The position numbers and the translations under genes are program-made. From assembly GCA_023957385.1 (NCBI GenBank), contig JAMLGZ010000001.1, positions 1,164,923-1,228,922 of the forward strand: a stretch of DNA of 64,000 bases, given 5' to 3'. Source of the DNA: Brumimicrobium sp. Its GTDB lineage: Bacteria > Bacteroidota > Bacteroidia > Flavobacteriales_D > Crocinitomicaceae. Every line of letters begins with the position of its first letter. Positions within the stretch are counted from its first letter, which is position 1. This document shows, in pieces, positions 26,368-34,832 of the stretch. The notes beneath the pieces are model-generated. The model worked only from the letters and a program-made list of their open reading frames with translations, did no database searches and was not told where the DNA came from.

Positions 26368-27225
26368 TTAATTAAATATTGGCATACTCATTTGAATAGC
26401 TTGTTCTAGTTTTTGTTTGTTAACTCCTGTAGAGACATTGTTTTTTTCAAACCAATGAAGCATCATTTCTGTCGGCATGTTCCCTACTAATTCATCTTCG
26501 GCCATAGGGCAACCACCAAAACCTCTAATTGCGCCATCAAATCTTCTACAGCCTGCATTATATGCTGCCTCCACTTTTTCTGAATAAGTTTCAGATGTTG
26601 TATGAAGATGTACACCTATCTCTACCTTTGGTAGTGCGGGTAAAATAGATTTTAATATTTCAGTTATAGATGTTGGATTTGCTACACCAATGGTATCGGA
26701 AAGAGCCAGTATTTTAATTCCTAATAATGCGTTCAGTCTTTCAGCCCACTGTATGATGATATCCGGATTCCAAGGATCCCCATACGGGTTTCCAAATCCC
26801 ATAGACAAATAAGTAACAACTTCTTGGTTGGATTTTGACGCAATGTTGCAAATGTTCTCTAATCTTTTTAAACTTCCATCAATGGAAGTATTTGTGTTGC
26901 GTTGTTGGAAAGTTTCTGATATAGAAAATGGATAGCCAAAATAGTTGATTTCCTCAAATTTAGAAGCATTTTCTGCACCTCGTTCATTTGCAATTATAGC
27001 CAGTAACTTAGTTGATGTATTGGAAAGATTTAATAATTTAAGAACTTCTTCAGTATCTTTAAGTTGTGGTATTGCTTTAGCAGAAACAAAACTACCAAAA
27101 TCGAGTGTATCAAAACCTACTGTTAATAAATGATTGATATAATCAGCTTTTACCTTAGTTGGAATAAAATCGTGTAAGCCTTGCATGGCATCACGTGGGC
27201 ATTCGATTATTTTCACTTTTTCCAT
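26368..27225 (-). CDS. Hydroxymethylglutaryl-CoA lyase family protein
   Basis: 285 residues from the ATG at 27225, chosen because the TATATTCG box lies exactly four bases before it and the conserved IIECPRDAMQG motif starts at residue 6. HMGL-like TIM barrel: R11-D12 active-site pair, HLH metal ligands at 206-208, catalytic Cys239 in GFGGCPMAEDELVGN. Cleaves HMG-CoA to acetyl-CoA and acetoacetate, last step of leucine degradation; this fits the branched-chain-type E1 enzyme at 34.8 kb. First gene after pyrD, with 19 bp between them that hold its promoter box. Confidence 0.88.
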   Translation of the reverse strand: MEKVKIIECPRDAMQGLHDFIPTKVKADYINHLLTVGFDTLDFGSFVSAKAIPQLKDTEEVLKLLNLSNTSTKLLAIIANERGAENASKFEEINYFGYPFSISETFQQRNTNTSIDGSLKRLENICNIASKSNQEVVTYLSMGFGNPYGDPWNPDIIIQWAERLNALLGIKILALSDTIGVANPTSITEILKSILPALPKVEIGVHLHTTSETYSEKVEAAYNAGCRRFDGAIRGFGGCPMAEDELVGNMPTEMMLHWFEKNNVSTGVNKQKLEQAIQMSMPIFN

Positions 27226-27229
27226 ACTA

Positions 27230-27237
27230 CGAATATA
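27230..27237 (-). promoter_or_regulatory. HMG-CoA lyase promoter box TATATTCG, four bases from the start codon
   Basis: TAnnTTyG, then TAGT, then ATG (27225). Sits in the 19-bp gap after pyrD. Predicts a leaderless mRNA internal to the operon. No clear -33 element seen. Confidence 0.5.
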
Positions 27238-27244
27238 CAAAAAG

Positions 27245-28267
27245 TTATAATTCTAATAGAGCTTTATTAATTTCTCTTACCAAATCAGGTCCTTTGTATA
27301 TAAAACCACTGAACACTTGAATTAAGCTAGCTCCTGCTTTGATTTTTTCAATTGCATCTTCGGCAGTGTGTATGCCACCAACACCAATAATTACAATATT
27401 TCCATTTGATTTTTCATGGATATATCGAATAACTTCTGTAGATCGTTTACTTAAAGGCTTTCCTGATAGTCCTCCTGCGCCAATAGCTTCAACATGAGGT
27501 GTTTTTAAACCTTCTCTACTGATGGTTGTATTTGTGGCAATTATCCCATCAATATGAGTAGTCTGAACAATCTCTATAATATCATCTAATTGTTCATTGG
27601 TTAAATCAGGAGCTATTTTTAACAAAATAGGTTTAGGTATATCTTTTTGATTGTTTAAGTTTTTCAATGTTTGCAGTAAGTTCGTCAGAGGTTCTTTGTC
27701 TTGTAATTCTCGAAGATTAGGTGTATTAGGCGAACTTACATTTACTACAAAATAATCAACGTATGGATGTAGTGCATGAAAACAGATTTCATAATCATCT
27801 ACTGCATTTTCATTGGGAGTTATTTTATTTTTCCCAATATTTCCTCCAACAATAATTTCTTTATTTCTTTTTTTCAGACGTTTAATAAGCTCCTCAACAC
27901 CGTCATTATTGAATCCCATTCGGTTAATAATTGCCTCATCTTCAATAAGTCTAAATAAACGTTTTTTAGGATTCCCTTCTTGTGCTTTTGGGGTAATAGT
28001 TCCTACTTCTATAAACCCAAATCCAAATGAACTCCAATGGTTTATAAGCAGACCATTTTTATCCATCCCGGCTGCTAATCCTACAGGATTCTTGAAAGTT
28101 AGTCCACAGATAGTTCTTTCAAGTTTTTTATCTTTTAGAACAAATTTTTTACGATAGAAAGTAGGAAGCCCTGGAATGAAGAAAGCAAGTCGAATTAACT
28201 TAAAAGTAAGATGATGCGCTCTCTCTGCATCAAAAAGAAAAAGTATTCTTTTAATTAATGAGTACAT
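27245..28267 (-). CDS. pyrD: Dihydroorotate dehydrogenase (quinone), class 2
   Basis: 340 residues. Class 2 features: N-terminal membrane-association helix ([24 protein letters not shown]), [42 protein letters not shown], catalytic-loop [15 protein letters not shown] (Ser as base, typical of class 2), [33 protein letters not shown]. Oxidises dihydroorotate to orotate with FMN and passes electrons to quinone; fourth step of pyrimidine synthesis. Minus-strand box TATTTTTG at 28285-28292 is a candidate promoter. Heads a six-gene minus-strand group. Confidence 0.96.
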   Translation of the reverse strand: MYSLIKRILFLFDAERAHHLTFKLIRLAFFIPGLPTFYRKKFVLKDKKLERTICGLTFKNPVGLAAGMDKNGLLINHWSSFGFGFIEVGTITPKAQEGNPKKRLFRLIEDEAIINRMGFNNDGVEELIKRLKKRNKEIIVGGNIGKNKITPNENAVDDYEICFHALHPYVDYFVVNVSSPNTPNLRELQDKEPLTNLLQTLKNLNNQKDIPKPILLKIAPDLTNEQLDDIIEIVQTTHIDGIIATNTTISREGLKTPHVEAIGAGGLSGKPLSKRSTEVIRYIHEKSNGNIVIIGVGGIHTAEDAIEKIKAGASLIQVFSGFIYKGPDLVREINKALLEL

Positions 28268-28291
28268 ATATTATAGGGTTTTTACAAAAAT

Positions 28292-28321
28292 AAAAAAAAG
28301 GCAGACAATTCATCTACCTTT
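28292..28321 (-). terminator. Terminator of the DUF6089-type gene
   Basis: Stem AAAGGCAGA/TCTACCTTT with one C-A mismatch and a seven-base loop; on the minus strand it is followed by a U-run. It overlaps the pyrD -7 box by one base. Confidence 0.55.
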
Positions 28322-28347
28322 CTCAATTCATTCTTATAATTCAAGCA

Positions 28348-29292
28348 TTAGAACTTAGTTCTTCCTTTCCATCTGATTTTAGCAGATTTCATTTTTGTGT
28401 ATGTAACGTTACGTGTAACAGTTACGTTTAAGAAAAAATAAGCATCCTTATCTTTTTTGTTACCTCTTTGCATGCCTTCTTGAAACCATGAGTGATTTTC
28501 GATAGCAGGATTTGCAGCATATACAGCATTAGCTCCGCCATTTGCATATAATGCAGTAGGACTGTAATATTCTGTGCTTACATCATCTAAGTAATCTGTG
28601 AATGTCTTAGTGTAAGAAGCTTCGATACCAATTCTCCACATATCGCTAATACCGATTCTTAAACCAATTCCGAAAGGTATTCCAAAATTGAAATTACTGT
28701 ATGGTTTTGCACCTCCAGGTAATCCTTGACCTTCAGTTCGTAAAGGACGAAGATTTGTCCATTTACCGTTGATTTTCGTCTGAGGGTTAAAGTAAAAACC
28801 TGAGATTCCAGTAAAAACATAGATTAAATCTGCTTTTGCACGAGCGCCCTTTAAACCATGAATACTATATCTAGCTCCTGTTTTTTCGTTTGCATAAATA
28901 ATGATGTCTAGTTTCTGAGTTAGCTCAAGTAATGGAGATCGAAAAGATAAATTTCTACTTCTACGAATAACTTCTTCTGTAAGCGCATCATTTCCTGCTA
29001 AAAGTCCAAAATACAATTGAGTAGTTGTTGCAAAACGCGGATGAAATCTAAAGCGATAACCAAATCCAATACCTCCTCGTGTACTAGGCATATCTATATC
29101 AGCCAATGATTTTTTAGTACCAATTCTATTTAACCCTCCTAAGTCTCCTAAAAACTGATTAGCCCCAACAAGAAAGAATATTTCATGTTTATTCATTGAC
29201 CAGTTTTTAGAATTGTTAAAATTACTCGCCATTTGAGCAATAGAAACATTTACAAGGAAGAATAAACAAATAAAGAAGTAAACTATTTTCAT
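28348..29292 (-). CDS. Outer-membrane beta-barrel protein, DUF6089-like
   Basis: 314 residues with signal peptide (MKIVYFFICLFFLVNVSIA). The mature N-terminus (NKHEIFFLVGANQFLGDLGG) and alternating strands (RGGIGFGYRFRFHPRFA, YSNFNFGIPFGIGLRIGISDMWRIGIEASYTKTFTDYLDDVS) match the DUF6089 family of Bacteroidota barrel proteins. C-terminal tail is Lys/Arg rich (TKMKSAKIRWKGRTKF), which is unusual for a barrel end. Box TAATTTTG at 29329-29336 upstream. Function unknown; co-location with the ABC exporter upstream is probably incidental. Confidence 0.72.
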   Translation of the reverse strand: MKIVYFFICLFFLVNVSIAQMASNFNNSKNWSMNKHEIFFLVGANQFLGDLGGLNRIGTKKSLADIDMPSTRGGIGFGYRFRFHPRFATTTQLYFGLLAGNDALTEEVIRRSRNLSFRSPLLELTQKLDIIIYANEKTGARYSIHGLKGARAKADLIYVFTGISGFYFNPQTKINGKWTNLRPLRTEGQGLPGGAKPYSNFNFGIPFGIGLRIGISDMWRIGIEASYTKTFTDYLDDVSTEYYSPTALYANGGANAVYAANPAIENHSWFQEGMQRGNKKDKDAYFFLNVTVTRNVTYTKMKSAKIRWKGRTKF

Positions 29293-29371
29293 GAACCCGG
29301 TTAGTTATTCTTATGTATAATTAATGTACAAAATTATGAAAGATTATCAATTCTGCAAATAAATATCAAAA

Positions 29372-31192
29372 TTAATTGATTTGTAATTCGTTAAGTCTGG
29401 CATAAATACCATTTTCTTTTTCAATTAGTTCTATATGATTTCCTTGCTCTACCACAGTTCCTTTTTCTATCACCATGATGGTATCAACTTTTCGAATTGT
29501 TGAAAGTCGGTGTGCAATAATAAAAGAAGTTCTATTTTGCATCAATCGTTCTAATGCTTCTTGCACTAACTTCTCTGATTCTGTATCCAGAGCAGAAGTA
29601 GCTTCGTCCAGAATAAGAATGATTGGATTTTTTAGAATGGCTCTTGCAATGGCAATACGTTGCTTTTGTCCTCCTGATAATTGTACTCCTCTGTCTCCCA
29701 CATTAGTGTCAAATCCCTCAGGGAAGGAGTTTATGAAATCGAGTGCATTTGCTTGTCTAGCAGCTTCTGTGATTTCTTCCAAACTTGATCCTTCCTTCCC
29801 AAATTCAATATTTTCACGAATAGTTCCACTGAATAAAATGACCTCTTGGGGAACATAAGCTATGTGTTTCCGAAGATGATGTATAGATATTTCATTCACA
29901 TCTTTCCCATCAATGGTATAAGTTCCTTCTGTTATAGGATAAAATCTAAGTAGAAGCGAAGCTATTGTGGATTTTCCTGCACCGGAAGGCCCAACAAAAG
30001 CTACTTTTTCACCGTGTTTCACTGAGAATGAGAGATTATTTAATACGGTAAAGTCACTTCTTTGGGGATAACTAAAAACCACCTGTTTAAACGATACATT
30101 TCCTATAATAGGAGCTTCATCTTTCCCGTTAAGTAACTCTGGCTCGGTGGTCTCTGCGATTAAATCCATTAGATGTTCAGTTGATCCAATAGCGCGTTGT
30201 ATAGTTGCATACATATCGGGGAGCGCACCAATACTTGCACCTAAAAATACAGTAAACATAATAAATGAAAAGAAGTTTCTCTTTTCTAAGGTGGCGTCTG
30301 GACCAATTGTCATGTGTAATCCTTGCCATATAATAAACACGATAGCACCTGATAAAAACAGAATCACAAAAGAAATAAAAACGCCTCTCCAGATACCGTT
30401 TTGGATATTTAACGAACGAATATCATCTATTGATTTTTTATATTTTTTACTCATGAAGAGTTCGTTGGTAAAGGTCTTTACATTTGTAATCCCCATCATA
30501 GCTTCTTCTATAATTGTATTTGAAGAAGCTGAAATGGCTTGCGCTTTTTTACTTAATTTCCGAATAAATCGACCAAATATTACGGCTAATATAGCCATTG
30601 CAGGAACTGTAGCAAGCATAATGAGAGAGAGCTTCCAAGAGATAATTACAATAAACACAATGGATCCTAAAATAGTAATTACTTGCCTAAAAAATTCCGC
30701 AATAGTAGTTCGTAGTGTATCCTGTATGAGTGTAATATCGGCAGAGATACGGCTTGTTAATTCTCCTACTTTGTTTTGGTTAAAAAACGTCATCGGCATA
30801 TAAATCAATTTACCGAAGGCATCTTTACGAATATCTCGAATGGCATTTTCTGAAACTTTAGTGAAGATAACTACTCTAAAAAATGAGAAAATACTCTGTA
30901 AAACAAACATTCCAAGTAATATTCCAGCTACAACGTTAATATTGGTTAAGCTAATGTTTTCCAATATCTCTGGATTGTTAACTGAAACAGAAGATGTTGA
31001 TTCTCCTCCTAAAAGCTGACCCAATAAATAGGGAAAGAATAACCCTATAGAAGAAGATAAAACTAGAAAAACCCATCCAATAAAGAACTGCATGCGATAA
31101 GGTCTTAGATAGGAGAATATTCTACTTGCTTTTTGAATGGATTGCTTGCTTACCTTAGGTTTGTCATCCTTTTTTTCTTTGGGTTGGAGCAT
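29372..31192 (-). CDS. ABC transporter, fused permease and ATPase (MsbA-like)
   Basis: 606 residues, a half-transporter that must dimerise. N-terminal exporter-type membrane domain with six segments (about 30-330) and a nucleotide-binding domain with Walker A GPSGAGKST, Q-loop YVPQEVILFSG, signature LSGGQKQRIA, Walker B ILILDEATSALD and switch AHRLST. The type IV exporter architecture fits lipid, lipid A-type or multidrug export; MsbA is a reasonable but unproven name. Box TAATTTTG at 31214-31221 is a candidate promoter. Stands alone on its transcript. Confidence 0.92.
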   Translation of the reverse strand: MLQPKEKKDDKPKVSKQSIQKASRIFSYLRPYRMQFFIGWVFLVLSSSIGLFFPYLLGQLLGGESTSSVSVNNPEILENISLTNINVVAGILLGMFVLQSIFSFFRVVIFTKVSENAIRDIRKDAFGKLIYMPMTFFNQNKVGELTSRISADITLIQDTLRTTIAEFFRQVITILGSIVFIVIISWKLSLIMLATVPAMAILAVIFGRFIRKLSKKAQAISASSNTIIEEAMMGITNVKTFTNELFMSKKYKKSIDDIRSLNIQNGIWRGVFISFVILFLSGAIVFIIWQGLHMTIGPDATLEKRNFFSFIMFTVFLGASIGALPDMYATIQRAIGSTEHLMDLIAETTEPELLNGKDEAPIIGNVSFKQVVFSYPQRSDFTVLNNLSFSVKHGEKVAFVGPSGAGKSTIASLLLRFYPITEGTYTIDGKDVNEISIHHLRKHIAYVPQEVILFSGTIRENIEFGKEGSSLEEITEAARQANALDFINSFPEGFDTNVGDRGVQLSGGQKQRIAIARAILKNPIILILDEATSALDTESEKLVQEALERLMQNRTSFIIAHRLSTIRKVDTIMVIEKGTVVEQGNHIELIEKENGIYARLNELQIN

Positions 31193-31272
31193 TCTTTTAA
31201 ATTTATTTGACTACAAAATTAACCTCTTAGAGAGTTTTTAACGAAAAAAATTAAATATTTTTGCAAAAGCAT

Positions 31273-31302
31273 TTTGATACCAATAAAAAAGAACTATCTT
31301 TG
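31273..31302 (+). promoter_or_regulatory. rpmH promoter, TTTG-18-TATCTTTG
   Basis: -33 TTTG (31273-31276) and -7 TATCTTTG (31295-31302) separated by 18 bp, the clearest full promoter in the window together with rpsO. Confidence 0.75.
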
Positions 31303-31342
31303 CCAACCCAAATTGAAAAAGATATATAAAAAATAATAGGTC

Positions 31343-31501
31343 ATGAAAAGAACATTTCAACCATCTCAAAGAAGAAGAAGAAATAAGCACGGTTTCCGTA
31401 GTCGTATGGCGACAAAAAATGGACGTAGAGTATTAGCTGCGCGCCGTAAAAGAGGAAGAAAGAGATTGACAGTTTCTAGCGACAAATTAGCAAAGCGTTA
31501 A
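31343..31501 (+). CDS. rpmH: 50S ribosomal protein L34
   Basis: 52 residues, read directly: begins [20 protein letters not shown], then [20 protein letters not shown], ending SSDKLAKR. This is the full, highly basic L34 sequence with the usual MKRTxQPSxRRRxxxHGFRxRM and GRxVLxxRRxKGR blocks, plus a slightly long C-terminal tail. Located in the large ribosomal subunit. It has its own promoter and terminator; dnaA and rnpA, frequent neighbours elsewhere, are not here. Confidence 0.97.
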   Translation: MKRTFQPSQRRRRNKHGFRSRMATKNGRRVLAARRKRGRKRLTVSSDKLAKR

Positions 31502-31524
31502 TCACTTTGTTTAGAGATAATATT

Positions 31525-31559
31525 AAGTCCACTCCCTTTTTTTCGGGTGGACTTTTTTT
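31525..31559 (+). terminator. rpmH terminator
   Basis: Stem AAGTCCAC-CCC/GGG-TGGACTT with one bulged T, T-rich loop and a following T-run of seven. Confidence 0.85.
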
Positions 31560-31647
31560 GTTTCTAGTTAAAAGTGAATAAAATTTTCAAGTTTATCTTG
31601 AAAATTCTCTAGAATAAAAGTACTTTAGCCCAATTAAAATTTTAGAC

Positions 31648-32859
31648 ATGAATTTACACGAGTATCAAGGAAAATCAATATTAAATAAATATGGTGTAGC
31701 TACACAAAGAGGAGTAGTTGTAGATAAAGTAGAAGATGCAGTAGCCGCCGCAAAGAAGTTGACAGAAGAAACAGGAACAGGATGGTATGTGGTAAAAGCA
31801 CAAATTCATGCTGGAGGTAGAGGTAAAGGAATTGTGGAAGAGACAGGTTCTCATGGAGTTGTTTTGGCAAAAGGAATTGATGAGGTAGAAGAGAAGGTAA
31901 AAGGAATCTTGGGGGGGCACTTAGTTACTAAACAAACAAATGGAAAAGGGAAAAAAGTAAGTAAGGTATTCATCGCTGAAGATGCTTACTATCCAGGTGA
32001 ATCAAAACCAGAGGAATTTTATATGTCTGTTCTAATGGATAGAGACAAAGGAAAAAATGTAATCATTTACTCCACAGAAGGAGGTATGGATATCGAAAGT
32101 GTTGCAGAAAATACGCCTGAATTAATTTTTAAGGAAGAAATTGATCCACGTGTTGGAATTCAAGGTTTTCAGGCTAGAAAAATTGCATTTGCATTAGGAT
32201 TAAGCGGAAATGCTTTTAAAGAAATGACCAAGTTTGTAATGGCTTTATATGCAGCTTACGAGGGATGTGATGCCTCTCTATTTGAGATTAATCCAGTATT
32301 AAAGACTTCCGATAACAAAATTATAGCGGTTGATGCGAAAGTAACACTTGATAATAGCGCGTTATATCGCCATCAAGATTATGCAGAGATGAGAGATAAG
32401 ACTGAAGAAGATCCTGCTGAAGTTGAAGCTGGAGAAGCAGGTCTGAATTTTGTAAAGTTAGATGGTAATGTTGGCTGTATGGTGAATGGTGCTGGTCTCG
32501 CTATGGCAACCATGGATATTATTAAACAATCTGGTGGTAATCCTGCAAACTTCCTAGATGTTGGAGGAACAGCAGATGCTAAGCGTGTAGAAAAAGCTTT
32601 TGAAATTATCTTAAAAGACGAAAACGTAAAGGCAATTTTGATTAATATTTTTGGTGGAATCGTACGTTGTGATCGAGTAGCTCAAGGGGTGGTAGATGCC
32701 TATAAAAACATGGGGGGTATTTCTGTTCCAATTATTGTTCGTTTACAAGGAACCAATGCGGCTGAGGCAAAAAAATTAATTGATGATTCAGGCTTAAATG
32801 TACATTCTGCAGTGTTGTTACAAGAAGCAGCTGATAAAGTAAGAGAATTATTAGCATAA
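31648..32859 (+). CDS. sucC: Succinyl-CoA synthetase beta subunit
   Basis: 403 residues. ATP-grasp N-terminal domain (MNLHEYQGKSILNKYGV, VVKAQIHAGGRGK, EINPVLKT) and C-terminal CoA-ligase domain (GNVGCMVNGAGLAMATMD, NFLDVGGTADAKRVEKAF, ILINIFGGIVRCDRVAQGV). Couples succinyl-CoA to succinate with ATP or GTP formation in the citric-acid cycle. The alpha subunit gene sucD is not adjacent, which is usual in Bacteroidota. Ends with its own terminator. Confidence 0.97.
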   Translation: MNLHEYQGKSILNKYGVATQRGVVVDKVEDAVAAAKKLTEETGTGWYVVKAQIHAGGRGKGIVEETGSHGVVLAKGIDEVEEKVKGILGGHLVTKQTNGKGKKVSKVFIAEDAYYPGESKPEEFYMSVLMDRDKGKNVIIYSTEGGMDIESVAENTPELIFKEEIDPRVGIQGFQARKIAFALGLSGNAFKEMTKFVMALYAAYEGCDASLFEINPVLKTSDNKIIAVDAKVTLDNSALYRHQDYAEMRDKTEEDPAEVEAGEAGLNFVKLDGNVGCMVNGAGLAMATMDIIKQSGGNPANFLDVGGTADAKRVEKAFEIILKDENVKAILINIFGGIVRCDRVAQGVVDAYKNMGGISVPIIVRLQGTNAAEAKKLIDDSGLNVHSAVLLQEAADKVRELLA

Positions 32860-32887
32860 AATGGAATGCTAAAAATAAATAATAATT

Positions 32888-32920
32888 AAGGGAGCATTCA
32901 ATATGTTCCCTTTTCTTTTT
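32888..32920 (+). terminator. sucC terminator
   Basis: Stem AAGGGAGCAT/ATGTTCCCTT (one G-T wobble), loop TCAAT, then a T-rich tract. Confidence 0.75.
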
Positions 32921-32931
32921 AAAATGAAAAG

Positions 32932-33714
32932 ATGATATTTTATAAGACAAAAGAGGAAATTGAGATTATGCGAGAAGCTGCTCAGATAGTCAGTAGAACT
33001 CTAGGTAAAATAGCAGAAATTATTGAGCCAGGAATTACTCCTTTGGAGATTGATGCGGTAGCAGAAAGTTATATACGCTCTCAAAATGCTTACCCTGGAT
33101 TTCTAGGGATGTATGATTTTCCAAATACGTTATGCATTTCAATTAATGAACAAGTAGTGCATGGAATTCCTACTAAAAAGCCTATTCAAGACGGAGATAT
33201 TGTTTCGGTTGATTGTGGAGCGTATTTCGAAGGATTTTATGGCGACCATGCCTACACATTTGCGGTAGGAAATGTATCTGAAGATAAATTGAAATTACTT
33301 AAGGTGACTCAAGAGTGTTTGCAAATTGGAATAGAACATGCGCGAGTGGGGAATCGCATTGGAGATATTGGTTTTTTTATTCAGGAACATGCAGAGAAGC
33401 ATGGGTATGGTGTTGTCAGAGAATTGGTTGGACATGGTTTAGGAAGAACCATGCACGAAGATCCACAAGTGCCTAATTACGGAAAAAGAGGGAAAGGAAA
33501 GAAAATTCAAGAAGGTTTGGTAATTGCTATTGAACCTATGATTAATATGGGCACAGAACGTGTTATACAGTTAGAGGATGGCTGGACTATCTTAACTGCG
33601 GATCGTAAGCCAAGTGCACATTTTGAACATGATGTAGCTGTAGTAGATGGAAAGCCTGAGGTTTTATCTACATTTAAGTATGTGGAAGAAGCTTTAGCTA
33701 AAAAGAAGAAATAA
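32932..33714 (+). CDS. map: Type I methionine aminopeptidase
   Basis: 260 residues, short type I form. The five metal ligands are in place: Asp of SVDCGAYFEGFYGD (two Asp), His of GHGLGRTMHEDP, Glu of AIEPM, Glu of HFEHDVAV. Catalytic His in VVHGIP. Removes the initiator methionine from nascent proteins in the cytoplasm. Starts 11 bp after the sucC terminator and is followed after 9 bp by a membrane-protein gene on the same strand. Confidence 0.97.
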   Translation: MIFYKTKEEIEIMREAAQIVSRTLGKIAEIIEPGITPLEIDAVAESYIRSQNAYPGFLGMYDFPNTLCISINEQVVHGIPTKKPIQDGDIVSVDCGAYFEGFYGDHAYTFAVGNVSEDKLKLLKVTQECLQIGIEHARVGNRIGDIGFFIQEHAEKHGYGVVRELVGHGLGRTMHEDPQVPNYGKRGKGKKIQEGLVIAIEPMINMGTERVIQLEDGWTILTADRKPSAHFEHDVAVVDGKPEVLSTFKYVEEALAKKKK

Positions 33715-33723
33715 TATATTCTT

Positions 33724-34317
33724 ATGGAGGCACTACAAAAAACGGTTGTACTGGGATCGCTTATTTATTTTCTGTATGGAATATTAAATTTAATTCAAAT
33801 AGGTGTATATCTCCCTCCTTTTCCTTTACGATCTTTTATATTGTTAGCTATTCTGATTGTTTTTGTGAAAACACAGCAACGCACACAAGATAGATTGTTG
33901 TGGGTAGTATTTAGTGTGTGGTTGTCTAGCTATTTATTTGTGTCACCTCTTTTTTTAGAAAACTTTCTGAGTTTTGCTTTTCTTAGCTATTATGTGAATC
34001 AAATTATGGATATAGTGATAATATGTAATGCTATTCTATTCTTTCTTACAATAGTTTTCATGTTGAGAAAAGTTATGCTGAATAAAGGATTTCTTATTTT
34101 CTTGAGTATTGTATTTCTTGCTGTCATTGTATTTAGCTTGCTGTTATTCTCAAGTCTTATTTTAGGGGTGATAGGATTTGCCGCCTTTTTATATTTGATT
34201 ATTTTTAAACGAGAAGTTGGAGATGTCCAAAAAACAGAAGAGAGGATAGCATTAATTATCTATGGCTTGGGATTTATGTTAATCATTGATAATATAACTC
34301 TTCTTATTTATAGGTGA
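33724..34317 (+). CDS. Uncharacterised polytopic membrane protein
   Basis: 197 residues, almost entirely hydrophobic, with about six predicted membrane helices (residues ~9-28, 33-50, 57-73, 85-117, 123-155, 175-196) and very short connecting loops. No motif or catalytic residue that I can identify, and no family recognised. It follows map with a 9-bp gap and is probably co-transcribed with it. A 133-bp AT-rich gap without hairpins follows. Confidence 0.65.
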   Translation: MEALQKTVVLGSLIYFLYGILNLIQIGVYLPPFPLRSFILLAILIVFVKTQQRTQDRLLWVVFSVWLSSYLFVSPLFLENFLSFAFLSYYVNQIMDIVIICNAILFFLTIVFMLRKVMLNKGFLIFLSIVFLAVIVFSLLLFSSLILGVIGFAAFLYLIIFKREVGDVQKTEERIALIIYGLGFMLIIDNITLLIYR

Positions 34318-34453
34318 AAGGTAATTTCAATTTATAAAAAAAACAAAAACATCAATTTTAAGAATAAATTTCTTTATAAATATTCAAGGGGTTATTAACA
34401 TTCTTTGTTTAGCAATTACTCTCCGAATAAATAATCCGGGTTAAGTATATATG

Positions 34454-34461
34454 TACATTTG
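34454..34461 (+). promoter_or_regulatory. divIC/ftsB promoter box TACATTTG, four bases from the start codon
   Basis: Exact TAnnTTTG, then TTTT, then ATG (34466). Predicts a leaderless mRNA. No obvious -33 TTTG at 17-20 bp. Confidence 0.5.
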
Positions 34462-34465
34462 TTTT

Positions 34466-34750
34466 ATGAAAATCTTGAAGAAATTTAAAAATATATACTT
34501 GCTGACAACAGTTGTTTTTGTTGTTTACATTTTGTTTTTAGATGATGTGGATGTCTTTACAATTGTGCGCAAAGAGATTAGATTAAATGAATTAAAACAA
34601 GAAGTTGAAGATTTAACTATAAAATATAAAGAAGTAAAAACCTCTCTAACCTTATTAGATGATACCAAGGAACTAGAACGTTATGCTCGGGAAAATAAAA
34701 TGTTTAAAAAAGATGATGAAGACATTTTTGTTATCTCGTATGAAAAATAA
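34466..34750 (+). CDS. Septum formation initiator, FtsB/DivIC family
   Basis: 94 residues from the ATG at 34466; an in-frame ATG at 34451 is less likely because it lies on top of the promoter box. Short basic cytoplasmic tip, a single membrane helix (YLLTTVVFVVYILFL), then a coiled coil (LNELKQEVEDLTIKYKEVKTSL) and the conserved C-terminal LERYARENKMFKKDDEDIFVI. FtsB/DivIC pairs with FtsL and FtsQ/DivIB in the divisome that activates septal peptidoglycan synthesis. Own promoter; gene for the E1 enzyme follows on the same strand. Confidence 0.9.
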   Translation: MKILKKFKNIYLLTTVVFVVYILFLDDVDVFTIVRKEIRLNELKQEVEDLTIKYKEVKTSLTLLDDTKELERYARENKMFKKDDEDIFVISYEK

Positions 34751-34805
34751 TTTTCTATCTTGCTACTTAAATTATATAGAGATTTTTTTTAGATGATAAT
34801 GTTTG

Positions 34806-34813
34806 TACGTTTG
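34806..34813 (+). promoter_or_regulatory. -7 box TACGTTTG for the E1 alpha/beta gene
   Basis: Exact TAnnTTTG, 19 bp before the start codon at 34833, so this transcript would have a short leader. Confidence 0.5.
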
Positions 34814-34832
34814 TAATTCGAAATTGAAGAAC

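Noticed and set aside
30147-30803. 218-codon plus-strand frame opposite the ABC transporter
   Set aside because: Long but antisense to a well-conserved membrane domain; translation has no recognisable motif and biased composition.
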